In this document: one piece after another, positions 12,163 through 18,727 of the stretch
Layout: each line of letters opens with the position of its first letter
How positions within the stretch are numbered: position 1 is the stretch's first letter
Origin: WLMZ01 sp043747765
GTDB lineage: Bacteria > Actinomycetota > Acidimicrobiia > Acidimicrobiales > Ilumatobacteraceae
Assembly: GCA_043747765.1 (NCBI GenBank)
Contig: JAYTOM010000120.1
Coordinates: 1-18,727, forward strand
Reading direction: 5' to 3'
DNA length: 18,727 nucleotides
Made by a program: the position numbers and the translations under genes
Notes under the pieces: generated by a model
The model's database searches: none
What the model was told of the DNA's origin: nothing
What the model saw: only the letters and a program-made list of their open reading frames with translations

Positions 12163-13976
12163 GCACCCCCGAAGAGATCAAGCTCGCCAGTCACAACCTC
12201 CGCGGTGACCTGCCGTCCGAGGTGCACAACGCATCGCCCGACTTCAGTCACGACAGCCAGGTGCTGCTCAAATTCCACGGCATCTACCAGCAGGACGACC
12301 GCGATGTCCGCCGCACCCTGACGGCCAAGCGCGAGCCGCTGGCCTACAGTTGCATGGTTCGCTCGGCCGTGCCCGGTGGCGTCATCACATTGCAGCAGTG
12401 GCTGGCCCTCGACCGGCTCAGCGAGCTCGCCGATGGCACGATTCGGCTGACGACGCGCCAGGGTGTGCAGTTCCATGTGGTCGTCAAGGACGAACTGCAC
12501 ACACTCGTCCACGAGATCAACGCGATCTTGATGTCCACGCTGGCTGCATGCGGTGACGTCGTCCGCAACGTCATGGCCTGTCCGTTCCCGGACGATCGTC
12601 AGGCCGTCCTGCAGCCCGTACTGAACAGTCTCTTCAGCCGTTTCCGCCCTCGCACCACCAGCTACTGGGAGGTCTGGGTGGCTGGCGAAAAGGCCGTGAG
12701 CGCCGAGCCGAGCGCGGTTCCTCCGACGGTCGATCGCAGCGCGGCGAGCAACGGTCCGTTCGCGTCGGGAAGCGCAATCGAACCGATCTACGGCGACACT
12801 TACCTGCCCCGCAAGTTCAAGATCGGTATTGCGTGGCCCGGTGACAACAGCATCGACATCTACAGCCAGGATGTCGGCATCGTCCCGACTTTGGCCGACG
12901 GAGCGACCGGCGAACTGACGGGGTTCATGATCTTCGCCGGTGGTGGGATGGGGATGAGCCACGCCCGAGAAGAGGACACCTACCCGCGTCTGGCCACCGA
13001 GGTCGGCTGGGTCACGCCGGATCAGCTCGGTGATGTGGTCGAGGCAATCGTCACCACGCAGCGCGACTTCGGTCGGCGAGACGATCGCCACAAAGCTCGT
13101 CTGAAGTACACGATCGACGATCACAGCAGCGATTGGTTGCGTGACCAGATCGAACAACGCTGTGGTGTGCGCGTCCTGCCGTCGCCCGGCATCGAGCCAT
13201 GGACGCCGAGCGAGTACCACGGGTGGTCGCCGTCCGGGAAGACGTTCACCTACGGCCTTCCTGTGCCATCCGGTCGCGTTGCCGACACCGCCACGATCGC
13301 GTGGCGCTCGGCGTTCCGCGAACTGGCCGAGTCGGGTCTGATCGAGACGTTCATCGTCACGGCCCGCCAGGACATGCTGCTGAGCGGCGTGAAAAAGACC
13401 GACCGCAGCAAGGTCGAAGCGGTGCTGCGCAGTCACGGGGTTCCGCTGGCCGACGACGTCACACCGTTGAAGCGCCTCGCGATTGCCTGCCCGGCGCTTC
13501 CGACATGCGGCCAGGCGCTCGGTGAGGCGGAGCGGGTGCTGCCGCAGTTGGTCGATGCACTGGACAAGGCAATGGCGGACGTCGGGGCGGCGAACACGGG
13601 CGTCCGCCTGAACATGACCGGTTGTCCGAACGGCTGCGCCCGACCGTACAACGCCGAAATCGGCATCAACGGACGGACCAAGACCAACTACGACATCTAC
13701 GTCGGTGGTTCGGCGGGCTTCGGGCGGATGGCCCAGCGGTTGCGTGCCGATGTGGCACTCGCCGACATTCCCGCGCTGATGTCGCCGGTGTTCGCCGAAT
13801 ACGCCAAGCGTTCCGAAGACGGCGAAGGGTTCGGCGACTTCTGCAACCGGATCGGGACCGAACAACTTGTCACCCTGCTGCCCGCACCCGTGGTCAAGCG
13901 GCGTCGGTCGGCTGCAGCTGCAGCTGCTGATGTGGCGGAACCGGGAGAACCGGCGGATATCGGCGCAGACGAGTGA
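12159..13976 (+). CDS. cysI: Sulfite reductase hemoprotein (CysI-type nitrite/sulfite reductase)
   Basis: This is a 605-residue siroheme and 4Fe-4S enzyme for the six-electron reduction of sulfite to sulfide. KFHGIYQQDDRDVR (38-51), PGGVIT (72-77), TYLPRKFK (214-221), VTTQRDFG (298-305) and EGEGFGDF-like EDGEGFGDF (553-561) follow E. coli CysI. The four cluster cysteines C444, C450, C489 and C493 keep the spacing of E. coli CysI (434, 440, 479, 483), with C493 bridging to siroheme. Compared with CysI it has an insert of about 20 low-complexity residues (about 181-207) and a tail of about 28 residues rich in Arg, Ala and acidic residues. No CysJ flavoprotein is in the window, so the electron donor (ferredoxin or a distant CysJ) is open. 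Nitrite as substrate is less likely in this operon. Start and stop overlap the neighbours. Confidence 0.93.
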   Translation: MSTPEEIKLASHNLRGDLPSEVHNASPDFSHDSQVLLKFHGIYQQDDRDVRRTLTAKREPLAYSCMVRSAVPGGVITLQQWLALDRLSELADGTIRLTTRQGVQFHVVVKDELHTLVHEINAILMSTLAACGDVVRNVMACPFPDDRQAVLQPVLNSLFSRFRPRTTSYWEVWVAGEKAVSAEPSAVPPTVDRSAASNGPFASGSAIEPIYGDTYLPRKFKIGIAWPGDNSIDIYSQDVGIVPTLADGATGELTGFMIFAGGGMGMSHAREEDTYPRLATEVGWVTPDQLGDVVEAIVTTQRDFGRRDDRHKARLKYTIDDHSSDWLRDQIEQRCGVRVLPSPGIEPWTPSEYHGWSPSGKTFTYGLPVPSGRVADTATIAWRSAFRELAESGLIETFIVTARQDMLLSGVKKTDRSKVEAVLRSHGVPLADDVTPLKRLAIACPALPTCGQALGEAERVLPQLVDALDKAMADVGAANTGVRLNMTGCPNGCARPYNAEIGINGRTKTNYDIYVGGSAGFGRMAQRLRADVALADIPALMSPVFAEYAKRSEDGEGFGDFCNRIGTEQLVTLLPAPVVKRRRSAAAAAADVAEPGEPADIGADE

Positions 13977-14704
13977 CCGGATCGGTCGCCCTCGTCGGTG
14001 GGGGACCCGGCGATCCCGAATTGTTGACCGTGCGTGCAGCACGGTTGATCGCTGCCGCAGAGGTCATCGTCTTCGACGCGCTGGTCAGCCCCGACGTGCT
14101 CGCTCTCGCGTCGCCGACGGCCGAGCTGATCGACGTCGGCAAGCGCCCGGGAAGTGGCGTTCATCAAGACGTCACCAATGCAACGCTGATAGAACTTGTC
14201 CGCGCGGGACGACGTGTGGTGCGCCTCAAGGGTGGCGATCCGTTCGTGTTCGGCCGTGGTGGCGAGGAAGCCATCGCGCTTGCCGAGGCGGGGATCTCGT
14301 GCGAGGTCGTGCCCGGTATCACATCGGCCGTCGCAGCTCCCGCCGCAGCCGGTATACCCGTCACCCATCGCGGGATGGCGGCGCACTTCACCGTCGTCAC
14401 GGGCCACCGTCAACACGGCGAGGCGCCGATCAACTGGCGTGCCCTTGCCGAAGGTGGTGGGACCCTGATCATCCTGATGGGCGTGGCTCAGCGCGGTGTC
14501 ATCGCCGACGAACTGATGGTCGGGGGACTGCCGGGAGACACGCCGGTCGCAGCCATCAGGCGAGCGTCCACCGCCGACCAGGTCGTGGTCCGCAGCCGCC
14601 TGGACCGCCTCGTCGACATCGTCATCGATTCCCCCGCCACGCTCGTGATCGGAGCCGTCGCTGCCCTCGATGTGACCGCCCTCGGGTTGGAGCCACCGGA
14701 CTAA
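13973..14704 (+). CDS. cobA: Uroporphyrinogen-III C-methyltransferase (SUMT)
   Basis: This is a 243-residue SAM-dependent enzyme that methylates uroporphyrinogen III twice to precorrin-2, the branch point to siroheme and cobalamin. VALVGGGPGDPELLTVRA (5-22) is the N-terminal signature, followed by DVGKRPG (54-60), RLKGGDPFVFGRGGEE (84-99) and VVPGITSAVAAPAAAGIPVTHR (112-133). The length is that of a stand-alone SUMT. The start is a GTG overlapping the cysI stop (GTGA), the last gene of the coupled operon. With the dehydrogenase at 8422-9006 it replaces a fused CysG and supplies siroheme to CysI. The stop at 14704 is followed by 78 bp before cysS with no clear terminator. Confidence 0.95.
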   Translation: MTGSVALVGGGPGDPELLTVRAARLIAAAEVIVFDALVSPDVLALASPTAELIDVGKRPGSGVHQDVTNATLIELVRAGRRVVRLKGGDPFVFGRGGEEAIALAEAGISCEVVPGITSAVAAPAAAGIPVTHRGMAAHFTVVTGHRQHGEAPINWRALAEGGGTLIILMGVAQRGVIADELMVGGLPGDTPVAAIRRASTADQVVVRSRLDRLVDIVIDSPATLVIGAVAALDVTALGLEPPD

Positions 14705-14768
14705 TAGCGTTGGATCTCGATCGGCGGCGGTTGGTGAGTTCGGCAGCAGTCGCGGTGAACGTGCGGCA

Positions 14769-14774
14769 TACGCT
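14769..14774 (+). promoter_or_regulatory. -10-like box of cysS (leaderless)
   Basis: TACGCT (TANNNT) ends 8 nt before the ATG at 14783, and no Shine-Dalgarno sequence is seen. It is the same hexamer and spacing as at the membrane protein gene starting at 339. It suggests cysS has its own promoter within the 78 bp after cobA. Confidence 0.42.
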
Positions 14775-14782
14775 GTACTGCC

Positions 14783-16147
14783 ATGCTGAACCTGTACGAC
14801 ACCGCGACACGAACTGTTCGCCCGCTCGCGATGCGCGATGCCGGCACGGTGAGCCTGTACGTGTGTGGCCCAACGGTGTACGGCCCACCCCACATCGGCC
14901 ACGGCCGGTCGACGTTGATGTACGACATCCTCCGTCGCTACCTCGAGTCGACGGGATTGCACGTACGGCATGTTTCGAACGTGACCGACATCGAGGACAA
15001 GATCATCGATCGCGCCGCCCGCGAGGGCCGGCCGTGGCAGGAGATCACGGCCGAGTGCGAGGTGCAGTGGTGGGATGCGATGGACGCCATGGGCGTTCTG
15101 CGGCCGACCGATGTCCCCCACGCAACGGACTACGTGGATGAGATGGTCGCGCTGATCGCCGATCTGATCGCGCGCGGCTCGGGGTATGTCACCGACGACG
15201 GCATCTACATGTCCGTCAAGACCGTCGACGACTATGGCCTGCTGACCCATCAGCGGCTCGAAGACATGCTCAGCGGTGGCGGCGAGCGCGAGATCTTCGG
15301 TGCCGACAACAAGCGTGACCCGGCCGACTTCGCGTTGTGGAAGTTCACCAAGCCGGATGAGCCGAGTTGGCTCTCGCCGTGGGGCGACGGTCGCCCCGGG
15401 TGGCACAGCGAGTGCGTGGTCATGAGCCTGGCGTTGTTGGGCGAGAACTTCGACCTGCACTCCGGCGGTCAGGACCTCAAGTTCCCGCACCACGAGAACG
15501 AGCGCGCTCAAGCGGTCGCGGTCGGCAAGGTCTTCGCCAATCACTGGATGCATCACGCATTCGTGGTCGACGCCGACGGCGAGAAAATGTCGAAGAGCCT
15601 CGGCAACTTCACGACGCTGCACGACCTCATCGAACGAATGGATCCGCGGAGCTACCGGATGTTGTTGCTGCAGAGTCACTACCGCTCGCCGGTCAGCGTC
15701 AACCCCGAGACCGTCGGCGCGGCAGAACGGGCGCTCGGCGGCCTGGACACGTTTGCCCGTCGGGCAGCCGCCGCCGGTGTCGCGATGGTGGCACCGGACG
15801 CAATGCTGATCGGCTCTTTCCGCGAGCGGATGGACGACGATCTGGATACGTCGAACGCGATGGCGATCGTGTTCGACGCAGCCCGTCGTGGCAACGCTTC
15901 GGTCGATTCGGGTGACCTGGACCACGCGGCGACGCTGGCGGCGACGGTGACGGAACTGTGCTTGGCCGTCGGCCTGGTGCTCAAGGTGACCGAAGACCTT
16001 CCTGCCGAGGCGGTCGCCAAGGCCGCTGCGCTCGACGCTGCTCGCGCCGCGAAGGACTTCACCGCCGCAGACGCCCTGCGCACCGAGTTGCAGGCCGAGG
16101 GCTGGTTGGTCGAGACCACCAAGGCCGGCACCACGCTGCGTCGCTGA
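14783..16147 (+). CDS. cysS: Cysteinyl-tRNA synthetase
   Basis: This is a 454-residue class I synthetase for tRNA-Cys. VCGPTVYGPPHIGHGRS (27-43) holds the HIGH motif (37-40), and GEKMSKSLGN (266-275) holds KMSKS (268-272). The zinc ligands C28, C211, H236 and E240 keep the spacing of the E. coli enzyme (28, 209, 234, 238). The C-terminal domain is present, with the ARAAKDFTAADALRTELQAEGW region, so it is a full CysRS and not the shorter ligase MshC of mycothiol synthesis. It lies 78 bp after the sulfate-assimilation operon, which makes its amino-acid substrate, and may be read through from it or driven from its own TACGCT box. Confidence 0.96.
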   Translation: MLNLYDTATRTVRPLAMRDAGTVSLYVCGPTVYGPPHIGHGRSTLMYDILRRYLESTGLHVRHVSNVTDIEDKIIDRAAREGRPWQEITAECEVQWWDAMDAMGVLRPTDVPHATDYVDEMVALIADLIARGSGYVTDDGIYMSVKTVDDYGLLTHQRLEDMLSGGGEREIFGADNKRDPADFALWKFTKPDEPSWLSPWGDGRPGWHSECVVMSLALLGENFDLHSGGQDLKFPHHENERAQAVAVGKVFANHWMHHAFVVDADGEKMSKSLGNFTTLHDLIERMDPRSYRMLLLQSHYRSPVSVNPETVGAAERALGGLDTFARRAAAAGVAMVAPDAMLIGSFRERMDDDLDTSNAMAIVFDAARRGNASVDSGDLDHAATLAATVTELCLAVGLVLKVTEDLPAEAVAKAAALDAARAAKDFTAADALRTELQAEGWLVETTKAGTTLRR

Positions 16148-16203
16148 CACCGAGCGGCAGAGGGGTTGGTTCTGGCACCCCCGAGCTGGCACGCTTGAAC
16201 GTC

Positions 16204-17382
16204 GTGTCGAACCGTGGATCAACCAAAACCCGCGATTCGGGCCGGACCCCGCTGCCCCGAGGTTTCTGGATCATCTGGACCACGGTCGCGCTGGATCTCG
16301 TCGGGTTCGGCATCGTCGCACCGATCCTCGGTGTCTATGCCGAACGTTTCGGGGCCAACGCGTTCACGGTCGGTCTGCTCTTCGCCTCGTTCTCGCTTGC
16401 GCAGTTCATCGGAGCGCCTTTGCTCGGACGACTGAGCGACCGTGTCGGCCGCAAACCGATCATTCTGATGTCGCTGTTCGGCACGGCGATCGCAAGTGTG
16501 ATCACCGGTGCCGCCGGCGTGCTCTGGTTGCTCTTTCTCGGCCGGATCATCGATGGTGCGTCGGGGTCCAGCGTGTCTGTCGCTCAGGCATCGGTTGCCG
16601 ATGTGGTTCCCGGCAAGGACCACGCTCGAGCGTTCGGTCTGCTCGGTGCCGCGTTCGGCGTTGGTTTCGTGCTCGGCCCAGCGCTCGGTGCACTGTCAGC
16701 GCTGCGCGGCCCGCACCTGCCGTTCTACGTCGCCGGAGCGATTGCGTTCATCAACGGCTGCGTCGCCATCGTTCGCCTGCCGGAGACGCATCATCACAGG
16801 CGCGAGAAGCACGCCAAACAGAAGTCGATCCATTCCCGAGAACTGTGGCGTCTCGTCATCGTGGCGTTCATCGCGATCGCAGCTTTCAGCGGATTCGAGG
16901 CCACGTTTGCGCTGCTCGCCAAGTCGAGGTTCCATCTCGGCGAAGCCGGCATCGCCGTGATCTTCGTCTGCATCGGTGTGTTCCTGGTCGTGGTGCAGGC
17001 GTTCTTCATCCGCCCGATCGGCGCCAGGATCGGCGTACGAGGTTCGGTCTCGGCCGGCCTCGTGTTCAACGCGGCTGGGCTGGCGACCCTTGCGTTCGCC
17101 GAACATTGGGCTGTCCTCATCCCCGCTCTCGTGCTGTTGACCGTCGGACAGGGTCTGACTGCGCCAAACTTCACTGCGATGGTCAGTGGAGGGGTGACGC
17201 CCCAGCAGCGTGGTGAAGCGCTCGGATTCAACCAGAGCCTCAGCGCCCTGGCGCGCGTGGTCGGTCCGGCGCTGGCCGGGTTCTTGTTCCATCGCATCGG
17301 GATACCTGCGCCGTATCTTGTCGCAGCTGCCCTGTGCGGATTGGGATTGGCGACGCTGAGTTGGGAACGTACACCGGCGTGA
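16204..17382 (+). CDS. Major facilitator superfamily transporter, TetA-like drug/H+ antiporter group
   Basis: This is a 392-residue inner-membrane transporter with about 12 hydrophobic segments. The N-terminal half begins WTTVALDLVGFGIVAPIL (25-42), the TetA-like form, with motif A GRLSDRVGRK (75-84) in the first cytoplasmic loop and a Gly-rich motif C-like helix GAAFGVGFVLGPALGA (148-163). A basic His-rich loop (195-210) separates the halves. Such proteins export drugs or metabolites with proton exchange, or take up small molecules; the substrate cannot be told. The GTG at 16204 is the best start because homology begins soon after. Unlike other first genes here it has no TANNNT box 7-9 nt upstream, so it may be co-transcribed with cysS, 56 bp away. 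Its stop overlaps the next start (GTGA). Confidence 0.88.
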   Translation: MSNRGSTKTRDSGRTPLPRGFWIIWTTVALDLVGFGIVAPILGVYAERFGANAFTVGLLFASFSLAQFIGAPLLGRLSDRVGRKPIILMSLFGTAIASVITGAAGVLWLLFLGRIIDGASGSSVSVAQASVADVVPGKDHARAFGLLGAAFGVGFVLGPALGALSALRGPHLPFYVAGAIAFINGCVAIVRLPETHHHRREKHAKQKSIHSRELWRLVIVAFIAIAAFSGFEATFALLAKSRFHLGEAGIAVIFVCIGVFLVVVQAFFIRPIGARIGVRGSVSAGLVFNAAGLATLAFAEHWAVLIPALVLLTVGQGLTAPNFTAMVSGGVTPQQRGEALGFNQSLSALARVVGPALAGFLFHRIGIPAPYLVAAALCGLGLATLSWERTPA

Positions 17383-18727
17383 CGGTCTCGGTCGACGCAA
17401 CGGATCCGCTGGCACTGCGACGACTCGCCGTACTCGACCAACAGTGGGTCGGGCCGAAGAACGCCGTACGCACGACGCGCACGGATCCAACGGCGATGGG
17501 CTATCAGCCCGGCCTCGACGGATTGCGCGCGATCAGTGTCATCGCAGTGGTCTTGTATCACGCCGGCTTCACGTGGATGCAGGGCGGGTTCTTCGGGGTC
17601 GAGGTCTTCTTCGTCGTGTCCGGATACCTGATTACCTCGTTGCTCCTCGACGAACGCGAAAAGCAACAGCGGATCAGCCTCGAACAGTTCTGGATGCGCC
17701 GAGCGCGCCGACTGCTGCCTGCTCTGCTGACGATGCTGACAGCGGTTGCCGTGTGGGCCGTGTTCTTCGGCTCGGCCGAACAGCAGTCGACGCTGAAGCG
17801 CGACCTGCCGTGGTCCATCTTCTACGTTGGTAACTGGGGACAGATCCTCGGCAGGACGCCCTATTTCTCGTCAACCGATCCGCCACTGCTGCGACACCTG
17901 TGGTCATTGGCCGTCGAAGAGCAGTGGTACCTGATCTGGCCGATGGTGTTCGTGCTGGCAATGACCGTTGGCTCGGGACGGTTGCGAAGTCGGGGCGCGG
18001 CCTTCATCGGCACGTCGTTCGCGCTGATGGTGATGACGTTCGGGCTACACGGTCACGTCTCGAACAACGGGCTCTATCTGAACACCTTCACTCGCGCAAG
18101 CGGACTGCTGCTCGGTGCGGGATCGGCCTTCGTCTGGCGGCCGTGGCGATCGGCCGCGCCGTCGCACGAGCGAGGACGTCGGCTCGACCCGATCGGCGCC
18201 GGTGCGCTGACGCTGTTGATCTGCATCATGGCTGCTGCCTCGTTGGAGGCCGGCTACGTCTATCAGTGGCTGCTGCCCGTGGTTTCGATCCTGGCGATGA
18301 TCGTCATCGCCGTCGTCGTCTACCCGGCCTCGAAAGGGATCCGCTCGATCCTCGGGTGGAAGCCACTCGTCGAGATCGGCCGACGCTCGTACGGCATCTA
18401 CCTGTGGCACTGGCCGATTTTCGTCATCGGGAACGTCTATCACTCGGCCAGCTACCCGAAGTTCGTGATTGGGATCGCTGTCACGGTCGGCATTTCCGAG
18501 GCCTGCTTCCGCTACATCGAGACCCCGATCCGCAAGGGTGTGCTGACGAGGTGGTTGCACAATCAGCGACACGCGATCGGCACCGACCGGACCACGCGAG
18601 TCCGCATCACATCGACGGTCATCGGTGGCGCGATCGTTGTCATCATCGCGCTGTTCGCGTTCTACGTCCGCCTCGACCATTTCGACGCGGCGAAAGGCGG
18701 TGGGGCGGCTGCGTTCAGCCTCGATCC
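17379..18727 (+). CDS. Acyltransferase 3 (OafA/OatA-type) membrane protein, C-terminus outside window
   Basis: This frame is open to the window end (449 codons seen). It encodes an integral-membrane acyltransferase that would transfer acetyl or other acyl groups to cell-surface sugars. After 39 N-terminal residues comes the classic opening YQPGLDGLRAISVIAVVLYHAG (42-63) with the conserved His61, then GGFFGVEVFFVVSGYLIT (69-86), FWMRRARRLLPAL (105-117), HLWSLAVEEQWYLIWP and RSYGIYLWHWPIF, all family hallmarks, within about ten membrane segments. The last visible residues lead out of a membrane segment into a Gly/Ala-rich stretch, so an extracellular SGNH domain may follow; that is inference. 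The GTG at 17379 overlaps the MFS stop (GTGA). An ATG at 17496 is an alternative that starts right at the domain. The two genes are probably coupled, perhaps for envelope modification. Confidence 0.9.
   Translation, partial: MTVSVDATDPLALRRLAVLDQQWVGPKNAVRTTRTDPTAMGYQPGLDGLRAISVIAVVLYHAGFTWMQGGFFGVEVFFVVSGYLITSLLLDEREKQQRISLEQFWMRRARRLLPALLTMLTAVAVWAVFFGSAEQQSTLKRDLPWSIFYVGNWGQILGRTPYFSSTDPPLLRHLWSLAVEEQWYLIWPMVFVLAMTVGSGRLRSRGAAFIGTSFALMVMTFGLHGHVSNNGLYLNTFTRASGLLLGAGSAFVWRPWRSAAPSHERGRRLDPIGAGALTLLICIMAAASLEAGYVYQWLLPVVSILAMIVIAVVVYPASKGIRSILGWKPLVEIGRRSYGIYLWHWPIFVIGNVYHSASYPKFVIGIAVTVGISEACFRYIETPIRKGVLTRWLHNQRHAIGTDRTTRVRITSTVIGGAIVVIIALFAFYVRLDHFDAAKGGGAAAFSLD

Noticed and set aside
13905..13932. 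GCTGCAGCTGCAGCTGCTG repeat as a regulatory site
   Set aside because: It encodes the poly-Ala part of the CysI tail and is explained by simple codon repetition.
16165..16200. Repeated CTGGCAC before the MFS gene as a sigma-54 promoter
   Set aside because: The TGGCAC element is not followed by the required TTGC element at the right distance.
11604..16222. Long antisense open frames (812 and 841 codons) on the minus strand across cysN, cysI, cobA and cysS
   Set aside because: They are mirror frames of strongly conserved plus-strand enzymes in GC-rich DNA. Their translations are rich in Arg, His, Asp and Gly with no recognisable domain.

Overview
The window is GC-rich, G/C-ending-codon DNA from a bacterium that I infer to be an actinomycete (Actinomycetota), possibly of the Acidimicrobiia. 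The reasons are the two LytR-CpsA-Psr (LCP) wall enzymes with Thr- or Ala/Val-rich tails, the archaeal/Rickettsia-like type of valyl-tRNA synthetase, and repeated TANNNT boxes placed directly before start codons, as in actinobacterial leaderless transcription. The class-level assignment is a guess. I see no tRNA, rRNA, CRISPR array, transposase or phage gene.

Layout. 1-339 (-): start of an unknown single-pass membrane protein, cut by the window edge. 510-1571 (+): alpha/beta hydrolase. 1595-2887 and 2996-4480 (-): two paralogous LCP glycopolymer transferases. 4558-5400 (+): small MscS-type channel, divergent from the second LCP gene. 5401-5745: non-coding stretch with inverted repeats. 5746-8409 (-): valS. 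8422-9006 (-): precorrin-2 dehydrogenase (siroheme synthesis). 9007-9233: divergent control region with a G-quadruplex-type tract, a palindrome and direct repeats. 9234-14704 (+): cysH, cysD, cysN, cysI and cobA, in which every start overlaps the preceding stop. 14783-16147 (+): cysS. 16204-17382 (+): MFS transporter. 17379 to the window end (+): acyltransferase-3 membrane protein, cut by the edge.

How the genes work together. CysD/CysN would turn sulfate into APS. CysH carries the Cys-Cys...Cys-x2-Cys cluster signature of APS reductases, so no CysC kinase is needed and none is present. CysI reduces sulfite to sulfide with siroheme and a 4Fe-4S cluster. The siroheme is supplied by CobA (two methylations, last gene of the operon) and by the dehydrogenase on the opposite strand. 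CysS then charges tRNA with the cysteine made downstream. No flavoprotein partner (CysJ), sulfate permease or cysteine synthase is visible.

The most notable signals are regulatory. Nine gene starts have a TANNNT hexamer ending 7-9 nt before the start codon and lack a convincing Shine-Dalgarno sequence, which suggests leaderless transcripts as the local rule. At the siroheme gene, four G-tracts separated by single T bases abut this -10-like box. The two LCP proteins keep the same Cys-containing C-terminal end after unrelated low-complexity linkers. I found no clear sign of a wholly new multi-gene system.
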